A stretch of DNA of 64,000 nt, taken from Dermanyssus gallinae. Lineage: Eukaryota > Arthropoda > Arachnida > Mesostigmata > Dermanyssidae. This document shows, piece after piece, positions 45,286 through 56,507 of the stretch. The stretch covers positions 986,501 to 1,050,500 of the forward strand of contig QVRM01001260.1 of NCBI GenBank assembly GCA_003439945.1, read 5' to 3'. The number at the start of each line of letters is the position of its first letter. Positions within the stretch are counted from its first letter, which is position 1. The position numbers were made by a program, and so were the translations under genes. Below the pieces are notes generated by a model. The model saw only the letters and a program-made list of their open reading frames with translations. It did not search any database and was not told where the DNA came from.

Positions 45286-46097
45286 GGCCTGCTGTAATAA
45301 AACTCGTTATGCTATGCCTACCTGCTTATTCTATGATGGTCATTATTACTCTTTATTAAACCTTACGTCGCTATCAATTTAAGTTAAGAACAACAAAGAA
45401 GCGCGAGCATTGTCGCAACTTGCGATCGCTGATCTTAATGGTCGTTTTTTATGTGACAATGAACAATCGTAGACGCCAAATAATGCCTTTCCTAAAATGT
45501 ATAGCATGACTTAAAACGATCAATAATATGATTGTTTTGCCTAGCGTGTAGCCAGGTAATCGCCAAGCAAAACGGCCCACCTCGACAATATCGTTCAGAT
45601 GATCCCACCTCACAGATATCGTCTCCCGTTGAAGCTTACCGTCAAGGTCGACTTCAGACAAAATAGAAGATCATTTGAGCACCGCAAAATTAGGTCTAAT
45701 TAGTTAAGCCTAAATGTTTATCTGAAGGTCGTGAACCCACGCCTATACTCAGGTATCTGGCCGTGATCCTGATTAGAGCTCTCACACAATTATATATATA
45801 TTTTTTTGCCGGTCGATTCGGCAGCGTGTGGTCGTGTTTTTGTTGGCTCCAGTAAATAGATTGTTTTCTGAGTTTTGACTTCAACGTTTGCAGTGATAAT
45901 TGCTTCAACGATTGTGCGTGTACTGAGTGGTCGACGGGTGCATAGTGCGCACTCAATAACAGTTTGGTTGCGTCTCTGAGGAATCAGATTTCTCTGAGCT
46001 TCCAGCTGACCGAGTTCGATTTGCTAGAGTCATCGCAGGTTTACACATTGTTGCAGCGGAAGACGTGGTAGTTAAGGAGTTACGAGAGCCAACTGGT

Positions 46098-46176
46098 CTA
46101 TTGGCCTATTGGCAGTGCCATCGACTACCACTCAACGGGACTTAGTTCGATACCCAAGTGGGGTATTTTGTTTTTA
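46098..46176 (+). promoter_or_regulatory. tRNA-like segment with A and B boxes in the 5' UTR of D
   Basis: A-box TGGCCTATTGG (46102-46112) and B-box-like TTCGATACC (46146-46154), starts 44 bp apart, followed by GTATTTTGTTTTT, an RNA polymerase III-type terminator. The segment aligns through its length with 61166-61251 of element E (shared GCCT..TGG, CGACT.CCA, CCCAAG, GGTA). It lies just upstream of the ORF1 start at 46209. Pol III use is an inference. Confidence 0.6.
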
Positions 46177-46208
46177 TCATATTTTTCTTTTTTTTTTGTC
46201 GTGCTGCG

Positions 46209-47707
46209 ATGTCGGATGAGGCCAATCGGATGAAACCCCCGGATAGCCTAGATATATCTAGGCTGCGGTGCAATTCGCGTGTGGCCGGAAACACCGTGTC
46301 ATGTAGCGTGCCAACTTCCGCTGAACAAGTAGCTGACTCGAGCTCTAGCGCAACGATGTATGCGTCGAAATGTGGTGATGAATTGTTGTCGGGTGTCGCC
46401 AGACGCTCTTCCTAGAAGCAATAGTGCCTTTGGCACCAAACTGAGAAAGTGTTCGCTTACCGAGGCCGGGAACGACGGCCAGCCAGAGACTCACCCTGAA
46501 GATGGCTTTTCCGTGGTGATCTCACGCAGAGTGAAGAGTGCAATTTCTCGCGAGCAGCGCTAACTAGAGAAACTCAACAGCGACATTTCATCGGGATCTC
46601 TCAATACCTTCAAGGTTATTATTTGCAAGAACTGCCCGGACAATTCAAGTCCCAGTGACTTTGCGAAAAGCTCGATGCTACGTCTCTTCAAAGAGATATA
46701 CACCATCTCACCGGGCAGCAAGATACCAAGGAGGAACGGCGGAATTCTCGTGTGGGTCAGCAGTGTGGAAGCCGCTAAAAGTCTGTTGCAACTGACAGTT
46801 TTTGGTGGAGTTCCCGTATCGGCTGTTTGCCCCGCCTTGACGAGTTTCAAAGCAATGATCCAAGGCGTAAACGTGGCTTTTACCGACGACGAGTTACGAG
46901 ACGAGCTAAGTAGTGCTGAAGTTACCGCTGTGCGGCGCCGCTACCACTCAATAAGGTGATTTTAACATTTGACCGCCAGCCACCCGCGTCAGTTTTTCAA
47001 AATTTCTAGGTTCACCCGGTGATACTTGAACCAGACCAGCCCAAACTGTGCTTTAACTGTCAAAGAGCGGGTCATTTTGCTGACAGATGCACTCTGCGAA
47101 GGGCTTGCAAAAAGTGTGGCAAGTCAGATCACTTGGCTGCGGAGTGTCCTAATCCTTCGAGGTGTGTCAACTGCAACGGGTCTCACGCGGCTGGTGCCCT
47201 CACTTGTCCACGTTTAGCCTACCTTTGTGAGAAGAACCGAATTATCATGGAAGCTAGGACCCTCCGACAGGTGCAGACGGTTAATCCATCTGCAGTTATC
47301 ACAGAAGAAGCGCAGTGCCCGGTTCCTGTGGGAGACTCTACACGGGGCGTCACGGATGACTAACCGTTATACGCTGCAGTCTTGCGGGGCATCTCGTCGA
47401 CTCAAGATGGAAGCGCTTCGCACGTTCTTTTGCCCAGACCTCGGCGCCTTCCTCGGCGCAAACCTAGATATGGTAGAGTAAGCTCGGTCACTCGACCGCG
47501 GCCTTTGGCACGGTGTGGGTGTGAAAGCACAAAGTTAAGAAAGCGACGCTACCAGGCAGTATCGGAACCACCTTGTCGGACCTGGCAAAAGTACTCCAGG
47601 GTATTAGTCCTGACCTGGCAGCCACACTCACGACGATTGCCGAAGCATTAAAGCCGTTATTAGCTTTGCTGCCGGTAGTTGATAAGCTAAAGAGCTTTTC
47701 CTTATAA
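46209..47707 (+). pseudogene. Element D ORF1, gag-like CCHC protein
   Basis: ATG 46209 (MSDEANRMKPPDSLDISRL). It is colinear with element E ORF1. Several frame changes occur, plus an in-frame TAA at about 46561 where E has Gln (SREQRQL). The conserved core FKAMIQGVNVAFTDDELRDEL and three knuckles (CFNCQRAGHFADRC, CKKCGKSDHLAAEC, CVNCNGSHAAGALTC) are recognisable. The end is a Leu-rich helix. The stop TAA (47705-47707) overlaps the ORF2 ATG at 47707. Confidence 0.8.
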
Positions 47708-50599
47708 TGGAAGACCGCAGCTCTACCAGCAACCTAGCGATGGCACAAAACGTTTCTAGCGACGCTGAGCAGGATTTAAACAGGGTCGCTTGTCCTGTGT
47801 GTAACAACATATATACAAGAAGAGGACTTTCTAGGCACATGTCCGCCAGACACCCCGGCGTCGGGGGCATAGCAGAAGCGCCAACCACTGGCACATTGGC
47901 CACCTCGGAGGAACTGGTCGGACACATTCAGAATACCATGCGACATGCAAGGCTAGTCCGGATGTTGCCCAAGGCTGTCAGGGCGTCCCTCGCAGACGAG
48001 CTCACGAAAGTTTTATTGAAGGTCGTCTTGAACAACGACATTGAGGCCTGGCACTCACTGTTTTCTTTCGCGCCGGTGGTGCTTGCCCTTCCGCAAATCC
48101 GAAACGCGCTCTTCCACAATAATTATCAAAAATAACCTTCACGATTTTTCGCAGGGTTTAAGGATAGAGAACATCGTACATCATGAAACTAGAAAGACTA
48201 CCAGGAGGGACCCCGAAGATGAGATCTGTAGACGCGCCATAGTCAAGCTCTCCGAAGGGGACGTCACTTGCGCCGCCAGGGTCATTGGCTTTACGGATAC
48301 ATTTATATGTCTGTCCGAAAGCCTTGAATCTCTTTGAGATAAACATCCGCAAGCCCCCTCGGACCTTTGCTTGCCATCTCGTCCCCCGACTATGCTGCCA
48401 TCCACTACCTCTAGCGACGAAGTGCGCCTGGCCGTGAGATCCTTTCCGAGGAGCTCTGCAGCTGGTCTTGACTTCCTTAGGCCTCGACTTCTTCAGGCCC
48501 TTCTGTCCGCTGTCTTAGGATCCGTCGCCGATAGACTGGCAGATGCACTGGCAAATGTTGTAGACATTCTTCGGTGGAGGTCTCCCCCAATAGCCCTTTA
48601 ACCTATTATATTTGGGGCACGACTATTTGCTCGTAAGAGGAAAGACGGCTCTATCCGCCCGATAGCATGCTCGTCCACACTCCGGGGGTTGGCTTCAAAA
48701 ATGGGGTGCGCTGCCAATAAAGCTGAAATATTATCGGCAATTGGTCACCATCAGCTGGGTTTTGCAACTACTGGCGGGACGGAGATCGGAATTCACACCT
48801 CTTGTGCATTTATAAACTCCCGCAGAAGCCCGACTGTTCTGGTGAAGCTGGATTTTAGGAATGCCTTCAATAGCGTCAGAAGAGACCACTTGCTAAACGC
48901 GGTGAAATGCTACGCCCCGCAATTGTTTCACCAGGTACATGCGGCTTATGCTTAACCGTCGCACTTGGTTCTGCCACACGCAACTATATCTTCGCAGTCG
49001 GGCCTCCAACAAGAAGACCCTTTAGGTCTACCGCTCTTCTGCCTGTGCGTAAAGGATTTGATCTACTCCCTACAATGTCCTCTAAATGCCTGGTACCTAG
49101 ACGACGGTGTGTTTGGGGGTGACCTAGCTACGGTAGTCGGTGATATCCACAGTCCTGGATTTCGAGAGGGTGAGTGGTCTATCCCTAAACCCTGAGAAAT
49201 GCAAAGTCTACATCACAGGACCCGAGGATATGATCTCGCCGGATATATCGGAGCTATGCCATCTCCTTCCCGGTTGCAAGGTAGCCCAGAAGAGTGACAT
49301 TGAGCTCCTCGGGGTTCCTCTTTGCCAAGAGGGGCTACCTTGGGCTCTAGACGCGTGGAGAGAAAAGCTTCAAGTAGCCGCCAGCCGTCTTCCATCGCTG
49401 GGATCTCATCGCGGAATGTACCTAATGAGATTGTGCTTTTCAGCGGCCCGGATAACTTACTTACTTAGAGGGGCTAATTGTTTTGACTTGACCGAGAACC
49501 TTCGAGCTTTTAACGAGTGGACCTTGAATACACTGGAACTGCTCCTGAACGTACGCCTCTCACCCGATGCAGGCTTGCAGACTCTGCTTCCCATATCCTT
49601 AGGTGGACTGGGAATGCCAGACGCAGTAGCGTTGGCTGGGCCTGTCATAGTCTCATCTATGTCCCAGGCATTGGAAAGGGCCAAACGGTTACAGGACGAT
49701 ACAGGTCAAAGTGTATACGATCACACTTTGGCAGGCTTACTTGAGAGATTAGCCTCTCTGTGCGGGGCCATACCCACTGACACCCTTTCCCAGAAAGGCT
49801 GGTCGACCCCACTGCATGAGAAGACGTATGCGCATCTCCTTGAGCAAGCCCCCACTACGGCTGACAAGGCCAGGCTACAGGCGGTCTCCTCAAAAAGCGC
49901 CGGGGCCGGGTTACAGGCTATCCCCAGTGCTCAGTGAGGCACTCTATTAGATGACGAAACTGTTCGGATTAGTGCGGGGCTACGCCTGGGGATAGCTCTC
50001 GTAACCCCCCACCAATGTAAATGCGGCGATCAAGTAGGGCCGCAGGCACACCATGGCCTCTCCTGTGCCTTAAGCTTAGGTCGTCGAGCCCGGCACGCCG
50101 CAGTTAACATTGACATTGAGTGACATTTAGCCGAGCTTTGAGGTCAGCCCGCTTTCCTTGCATTCTCGAGCCTCCTGGCCTCTGCAGGAATGATGGGAAG
50201 CGACCGGACGGGCTGACACTAACGTCCTTCGAGATGGGTCGCATGCTAGTATGGGATGCAACCGTTACTGTCTCATTAGCCCCCTCTATGGTCAGTGCGG
50301 GAGCGGAACATGCTGGACACGCGCCTATGTTGGCAGAAGCGAATAAGTGCAGAAAGTATGCCAGTATCACTTACCCCCACGACTTTCGTCCACTGGCGTT
50401 CGAGACATTAGGGGGATCTGGCCCGAAGACGCATAAACTTATTCAACGTGTCGGCAAGGCGCTCAATCGTTCGACAGGGGACCCTAGAGCTGTCGAGTAC
50501 CTGCACCAAAGACTATCGCTGGACATTCAGCGGGGTAACGCCGCCTCTGTGCGTGGAACTCTGCTAGACTGGGCACGCCTGAATCTGGAAGATATGTGA
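47707..50599 (+). pseudogene. Element D ORF2: C2H2, RT, REL endonuclease
   Basis: C2H2 finger CPVCNNIYTRRGLSRHMSARH near residue 35. RT blocks include GLDFLRPRLLQALLS, HQLGFATTGGTE, LVKLDFRNAFNSV, GLQQEDPLGLPLF and WYLDDGVFGG (catalytic). The thumb spans 49140-49937, followed by CKCGDQVGPQAHHGLSC and KRPDGLTLTSF...LVWDATV of the nuclease. The full C-terminus ends at TGA 50597-50599 (RLSLDIQRGN...LNLEDM). At least six frameshifts or stops. It defines the true C-terminus missing from element C. Confidence 0.88.
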
Positions 50600-50680
50600 C
50601 GTTTTCACTTGATTTATCTAGTGTACACGTTCATAAGGAGACAATTGTTGCCTCCTGCATATAAGCAAATAAAACTAACT

Positions 50681-50702
50681 AATATATATATATATATATA
50701 TA
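50681..50702. repeat. (TA)n at the 3' end of element D
   Basis: About 11 TA units between the D 3' terminus and the start of LINE B2. Confidence 0.9.
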
Positions 50703-50704
50703 GT

Positions 50705-52345
50705 CCGTTCTATTGACGAAATAACAGGTATTGTGCGTCGTTATACGAGGCGGCCCACAGACACCCGATTGGAGATTTCAGGTAAATGATATGTCCTGCA
50801 CAAATCTGATAGTGAAACCCATGCGTAGCAAATCGAAAAATAAGATGACGAATTTTCATTTGGGAATTCTTTTACATGTCCGAGTTGCAGCGCTGCGTCC
50901 ATCCCATTAACTCAGACGCTCTGTCTTGACGGGTACAATACAACTGGCGCACTTATAACCGACAACGCTAATTAAAGTAACAAAACCTTTTAGGGCAAAG
51001 CATAACAGAACAATCAAAGACTAGCAACATCGACCATTTTGGTCTCCGTTGAACTAGGATTCCGCAGGCAGCCGCGCACTGAGGCCAACTGGAAGATGTG
51101 TTTTGGCTCCGAAAGCTGTTTCTTGCGAGAATACGCTGTATTACGTTACCGTGGCAGGTCTCCTCAATGTTTGTTGCACACATACTAATGGTAGATCTAT
51201 CCTGTAGTCCCACACAGGTGCTTGTTTACGGGTCCGGAGTGGCAATAAGCCACGCACTCGGTCGACTAATGTGCTGATCAGGTATCTGCACCTACTACTG
51301 CCGGGGGGTTGTCTATTAGACAGTTTAGGTAACCACAAAGTCCAACTGGCTTTTGCAGATCAACTGTATCGAGCGACCGACACAGCGTATCAAGTAGGTA
51401 AATTGCTCCCTCAGTTGGCATATACTACATGACAGTGATATTACAAGCCTCACAAATGCACGTTTATGCTCGTTGTAGACCATATTCCTGTTAAAATAAT
51501 AACGTCGCCAGCGCCTTGTCCGCGTTCAGCTAATGTCCTTTGCATGCCCTGCATGAAAAATCACTTGCAGTGAATCCAAAGTGTCAGCCATGACCTGCAG
51601 GGTGTCGCTCAAAATCAGCATAAGTGCAGCACCAAATGACCTCAAAAAAGTCGGAAGATCCTAAATTGTTCCGGTTTGCGATAGTGGCTTGCGGCAGTCC
51701 CTCAGAAACATATCTTACCTTATATGGGTCTACAAAAAGTTTTTTTGTGAAAAAAAAACCGGCAAACTGAAAAGACTTTTTGGTCTTCTAAAAAGTTTTT
51801 TTCGGAAAAAAACTGGGAAAAACCGAAAAGACTTTTTGGTCTTCAATTTTTTTTTCGAAAAAACAAACGGGAAAACCGAAAAGACTTTTCGGTCTTCAAA
51901 TTTTTTTTCGAGAAAAAAACGGGAAAACCAAAAAGACTTTTTGATCTAAAAAAAAAGTTTTTTTTCGGAAAAAAACGAAAAAACAAAAAACGTTTTTTGT
52001 AGACCTAATATTATGGATATTATTGTCGCCAGTTCTTATATTTTCGAAAGAGCTTCTGTTCGTGCAAGTGTTGATAGTGGTGCATTAAAGCACACCTACT
52101 ACAAGCAATAGGTATAAACCGTCTAGAAATTGGCTTAGAACAAGCAGTACAGTGCGCCCATCAACATTTCAACAGGCGCGCTGAGCTTCTAGAATGGACT
52201 GCGGGGAGGTGGGAAAGACTAGACTGTCGTTGTTGTTGTCGTCACGGTCTTCATGGAAACATCAACATTACACACAGGCATGACTTGGTTTTTGACAAAA
52301 CACGAGGGACTTGTTTCCTGCCCGCACGAGCAACTAACACAGGAG
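50705..52345 (-). mobile_element. LINE B2, internally deleted
   Basis: Second copy of family B, aligned to B1 at its 3' end, a piece of the ORF2 C-terminus, the endonuclease (51213-50990 and 51338-51141, with ...DRSTISMCATN for the B1 STIDIFATN), scraps of the SGNH-like and PHD regions of ORF1 and the 5' UTR. The entire RT palm is deleted. A 279-bp hairpin array is inserted in it at 51727. Confidence 0.75.
51727..52005. repeat. 279-bp hairpin-rich tandem array with inverted ends
   Basis: Five units of about 52-63 bp begin at 51727, 51782, 51838, 51891 and 51943. Each is built of GGTCTWC, an A-run, GTTTTTT, CGGAAAAAA, a GGGAAAACCGAAAAG stretch and ACTTTTT. AAGAC and GTCTT pair within each junction. 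The whole array starts GGTCTACAAAAA and ends TTTTTTGTAGACC, a terminal inverted repeat. It has no coding sense despite a 'KTGK' reading frame. Confidence 0.85.
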
Positions 52346-52588
52346 CTACGTGAAATAAACAGAAATCAAGTTTCTCAATAGAAAGACTATTTTTGTTAGC
52401 CAGGCGAAAATTAGAGAACGAGATCTATTTACGTTGAACCGATACGTAAAACAGAAAAGTGGCAAGAGAGAGAAGTATAACTTAGGCAAGTTGAAAGCAA
52501 CAAGCACGGTAGGAAGCGAATTTCCCGTGTAGACGCTTTCATTTGCGCCAAAATGGAATCGGCCGATAAGATACAAATGTCTATTGCC

Positions 52589-52590
<2 letters not shown>

Positions 52591-52627
<37 letters not shown>
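52591..52627. repeat. (TA)n microsatellite
   Basis: TA array between LINE B2 and exon Y2. Confidence 0.9.
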
Positions 52628-52629
<2 letters not shown>

Positions 52630-52770
52630 GACTTGAAACATACATGCAATTTAATTTAACGCGACATTAAAATGCGACAATCTGTTTGAGATAAAATACG
52701 AATTTCAAAAGTATTTATGGCTCTAGTATACGAACAGAACGAAATACATATATATGTGAATAATTCTTAC

Positions 52771-52929
52771 TATAAACGTTTTTTCAACGGATAGCTGAAA
52801 CAGAAGATATCCAGCTATAATTGCTGTAATAAAGAAGAAGCCACATGCGATCAAGCCTGTCCACCTCCTGGATCCAGGTGTATCCGTTAGTATGGATATC
52901 AGCCTATTTCGGTCCTCCGGGCGACGCAT
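52771..52929 (-). CDS. Gene Y exon 2: CD36-like C-terminal membrane helix
   Basis: 159 bp, phase 0, acceptor aacgtcattacag and donor ATA|GTAAGA. The 53 residues start MRRPEDRNRLISIL, keep SRRW at 20-23, then a helix IACGFFFITAIIAGYLLF. 24 of 53 residues match exon X2, with identical length and phase, so the two exons are paralogous. It follows exon Y1 on the minus strand across a 6.3-kb intron that contains LINE A1. The likely role is the second transmembrane helix of a CD36-family receptor. Confidence 0.7.
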
Positions 52930-53066
52930 CTGTAATGACGTTTCAGACAAACACATACTTTTAAAGATGTAAGGACAATTCCTTAATATTCGTTAGTGTA
53001 CACTGCTTTCGGGCTATTTAAAAATAGGGTATTAGTGCAATTCGTCAAGCGTGCTTAATCTGCACA

Positions 53067-53067
<1 letters not shown>

Positions 53068-53115
<48 letters not shown>
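53068..53115. repeat. (TA)n microsatellite
   Basis: Interrupted TA array at the left border of the mariner that hosts LINE A1. Confidence 0.9.
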
Positions 53116-53117
<2 letters not shown>

Positions 53118-53540
53118 AAGGCAAATAAGTAAGTTCTAGTGCTTTGGCTTGTAAAAATTAAGCCGAAACCACCAAGGTCTTCCGGTTTACTTTGCTTAGA
53201 AGTGTCGTTCATCAGCTACACACAGGCCAAGTTTTAGATCGGTCTCAAATCGGTAGAGGCGTTTATTGTTTAAGTTTGGTTCACACAGGTAAAGAAAACG
53301 AGGTTTGGCGAAATAAGGCCGTAAACTGAGAAGCCCCGAATCTGCGACGAACATGAAAAGCTCAAAGATGACCCCCGTTCGGGAAAGCCGTCGACGTCAA
53401 TAGCAGGAGAAACTGTTTAAAAACGTCGTGGTATCTTACTCAACAATCGCCGATTTACTATCAGTTTTATTTATTTCCATTTCTGCATTTTTCCGTTCGC
53501 GACTTTTTTTAAGTCCCATGGATAGAACAAATTTTCAAAG
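53116..53540 (+). pseudogene. Mariner M4, N-terminal part, split by LINE A1
   Basis: Contains the DNA-binding linker region HEKLKDDPRSGKPSTS at 53352-53400, the signature that follows the helix-turn-helix in many mariners, preceded by VKKTRFGEIRP. Most of the catalytic domain is missing. The reading resumes at 58672, after LINE A1, with the C-terminal block. The mariner was already deleted internally before A1 landed, or lost the region later. Confidence 0.65.
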
Positions 53541-53558
53541 ACAACATTTCGAGACTAT
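53541..53558. repeat. Left 18-bp target duplication of LINE A1
   Basis: ACAACATTTCGAGACTAT, identical to 58672-58689. Confidence 0.92.
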
Positions 53559-53634
53559 TTTTATTTGTTTTATTAACACCCAAACTGGGTAAATGTGTTT
53601 ATGTTACATCAAAATGTTTCGAGACGCCAACAAT

Positions 53635-56492
53635 CTAGCGTTTTGCTAGTTCTGCTATAGACCTAACCGCCGGGCATACCGCGGCGTGGTATCGATCACA
53701 TTTGCTCCAGCATTGTTTGCATTGACATTCATCCTGTGGTTCATGAAAACCCTCCACGTTGCACAGAACGTGATGAAATCCGTGAGCTGCAAAGGCCGTC
53801 GTTAGATGTCGATCTATTACACCGCTACCCCGCCATTCAGTGCTCGTCATTGCTGCTGTTCCATAAATACCTATGTCCACTTCACTAATTTTAGTTTCCC
53901 AGTTTCGCATATAAACTTCAAAGGCGCACGTTTTCTTCAGATTAAATCGTTTTTGTAGTTCTTCCGTCAGTAGCGGGCCACCCTCCAAGACGTGAACAAT
54001 TCTATTCCTGCAAGTATTCGAAAGCGCAAAAACCCTCTTTAAAAAGAAAAACCTCACCCCATCAATTAAACGCAATTCGCCTACTCCCAACTTATCCCAT
54101 ATTAGTGGAATGCCGTATGTGGCTATGGGTGCTATCTGTATCCCGAAAAGAGCAATTGCTGCATGAACTGAAAGCATATGTGTCCATTTAATTGCCACAG
54201 CTGCGATGGTGGCCTTCCTGACCCTCTCCTGGATGTGTAATCGAAAACTGCTACCGCTTGTTGACAAGGTTATGCCTAGGTATGTAAATTTGTTTACAAA
54301 TTTAATTTCTGTTTCCCTGACTTGGATCACGTCACCCCTGGCCATACGGCCGCCCCTTCGGAATTTCATAGCTACTGTCTTTCCCCAGTTAACCTTCAAG
54401 CCCTTCTCATCCATGAATGTAACTAGTCGATTCATGGCTTGTTTCACCCTGAAAAGACTGCCACCAAAGATGACCACATCATCAGCGTACAGTAAGATTC
54501 TGGCCCACTCTTGGGTCCAGCCCGCCCTTATCCGCTCTGGTAGTCCACCCAAAAGTACGGAAAACAGCAATGGGCTCAGTCCATCGCCTTGTGCGACGCC
54601 TGTGGTTTGAGCCACTTCTCCCGCAATACCGACCCCGTTATCAATCTGCACCGTGTTCTGCTTTAACATATTAATAAGTAACCTCAGAACTGCTGCCGGC
54701 ACTCCCGATTTTGCCAGCTCTTCAACTATTTTATCCCTTGGTGCTATGTCAAACGCTGCCTTTAAATCTACAAACACCGCATATATACAACTTCTTGGCC
54801 TAGACAGCGTTTCCCAGATTGCTCCTAGCAGCTCCCGAATTGCTGAGTAAGTTGATTTTCCCTTCCTAAATCCATGCTGCTCCTCCGGTATTACCCCCGC
54901 TCCTCCAAGAATGACCCCAGTCTTCTAGCTATTATTCCCGAGAATATTTTATACGGACAGCTTTTTATTGCTATTCCCCTCCAAGCTTCTGGTTCAGTTT
55001 CTACTCCCTTTCCTTTTGGAATGACTATTAAAGTCGCTTTCCTCCAGGCCTCTGGAATTTCCCCCTTGTTTAAACAATCATTGAATAAGGCTTGCCAGCA
55101 AGGTGCGAGAATTAGGGTATCTTTTATGTGTTCATTTCTTATCAAGTCTTTCCCGTGCGCTTTGCCCCGTGGTGCTCTGTCTATTGCTTCTATCACTTCC
55201 CTAATTGAGATTTCTCTCCCTATCCAAACCCTCGCTTCTTCCGTTGTCTGATCCCACGGGCCTTCGTATTCTAGCGGCGCTTTCGGAGTTGTGTCCGCCC
55301 CGGCCAATATTCGCCTAAAATGTTCGACTAACCTACCCGTCTCTACGGAACACTGTCTTCTCCTCTTTCGTTTCAGCCATGTATGTGGACGTTCGTCAGC
55401 CTCCCTTATTGCTACCCACTCTATTTTTTCCCAGTGCTTCTTCTTCTCCTCCTTATACGCTTTCTTAACCAGCCGTTTAACCAACGCTGCCAACTGCCTC
55501 ATTAACGGAACGGTCTTTACATATTCTCGCGTCAGCTTACTAGCTTGCTTGGCTGCCCTGCACCTTTCATTAAACCAGGGTCTTCCGCTTCTCTCCTGTG
55601 GCGGCAGCATCGCAGACCTCAATAAGCCTACTAGACTGCGTTCATAGGAATCTACCTGGATTACCCCTGGCACCGGAAGTACCCCGCTAAGTCCTTGTAA
55701 AAGGACGTTGCCGCTAAGCTTTCTCCCTGATCCTTCCCTCTTCCCTCGTTCTTGAACACTGCTTCTAATTTTTACCCGGATACCCATAGGTATATGTTTT
55801 CTGAGTCCCGCACCTTCCTGTAAAGGATTGTCGTCCCCTGTAAATTGTATGTCCTTTCTGTCTATATCGGTTGCAAATATATCAATAACTGATGTCCCGG
55901 AGTGGCATTCATATGTGCACACATTTGCCCTGTTAACTACCCAACAGCCGATCTCCTCCAGTACGTCTAGCAAAGCCACCGTTCGTTCCGAGTCAATCCT
56001 GTCTAATCTCGCGTTAAAATCCCCTCCTATGATCATCGGAGCCTTTCGCTGTAGCGCTTCTATCCCCAGCAAGAGGCGCTCGACCATCGTCTCTGTGGAC
56101 TCCGTCCCCGTCGGTTGTACATAGGTAGCCACTAGTTCTAGTTTAGGTGACATGACTGCGATTAGATTTTCTGCTACTATCCCTACGCTCATTTCTCCTA
56201 CCGTCGGTCTAACGAAAATCGATACCCCCCCGCTCGGCCTACCCGGACCCTTTTTACACGATGCCAGCGCATGGTATCCATAGAATCCCCGAATATCAAA
56301 CTGCTCTCGTGCCCAGGTCTCCGACAGAATTAGAACGTCTACCCCTTTGTACGCATCGTCCCCGAGCAAATCTAACACCCCCCTCCCCTCGCAATTCCAC
56401 ATCACTATCTGAATACCTGCATTCACTACGTCTCCGAACTTATTATTATCTTGCTGTATCTGCTGGTTCTCGCACGCGTGCGGCCTGCTCAC
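53635..56492 (-). pseudogene. LINE A1 ORF2: APE endonuclease and reverse transcriptase
   Basis: Endonuclease: IVMWNCEGRG, LSETWA, GGDFNARLD, SVIDIFATD and KHIPMG (the usual SDH reads RKH). A linker with RPWFNERCRAAK follows. RT: VIPKGKG, WRGIAIKS, EEQHGFRKGKST, AVFVDLKAAFD, TTGVAQGDGLSP and LLYADDVVIF (catalytic pair at about 54470-54490). Then come the thumb and a C-terminal CQCKQCWSKCDRYHAAVC Cys/His motif. A single-base loss near 54893 shifts the frame and the rest is open. The annotated start at 56492 is a GTG, and the true start may lie nearby. ORF2 begins about 15 bases after the ORF1 stop. Confidence 0.92.
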
Positions 56493-56507
56493 TGTTGTCT
56501 TCAGAAG

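Larger units (their letters stand above)
41620..45310 (+). mobile_element. REL-type non-LTR retrotransposon C (5' truncated)
   Basis: Two overlapping ORFs: ORF1 with CCHC knuckles, and ORF2 with C2H2, RT and PD-(D/E)XK-type nuclease. The 5' end is truncated inside ORF1 next to a TA-rich stretch. The last about 60 codons of ORF2 seen in element D are missing, replaced by a short tail with AATAAA. It is the best-preserved ORF2 of the family in the window. Confidence 0.85.
45795..50680 (+). mobile_element. REL-type retrotransposon D, nearly full-length, between (TA)n tracts
   Basis: The 5' end (TTTTTTGCCGGTCGATTCGG onward) follows a TA tract and aligns to the 5' end of element E, which also follows (TA)n. 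The 3' UTR ends AATAAAACTAACTAA directly before (TA)n at 50681-50702. It contains a 5' UTR, ORF1 and ORF2, all decayed. Confidence 0.85.

Noticed and set aside
51689..51949. A repeating protein (KTGK...F units) or a CRISPR-like array
   Set aside because: Units are contiguous with no unique spacers. They are A/T-run hairpins in a eukaryotic LINE remnant, and the reading frame is incidental.
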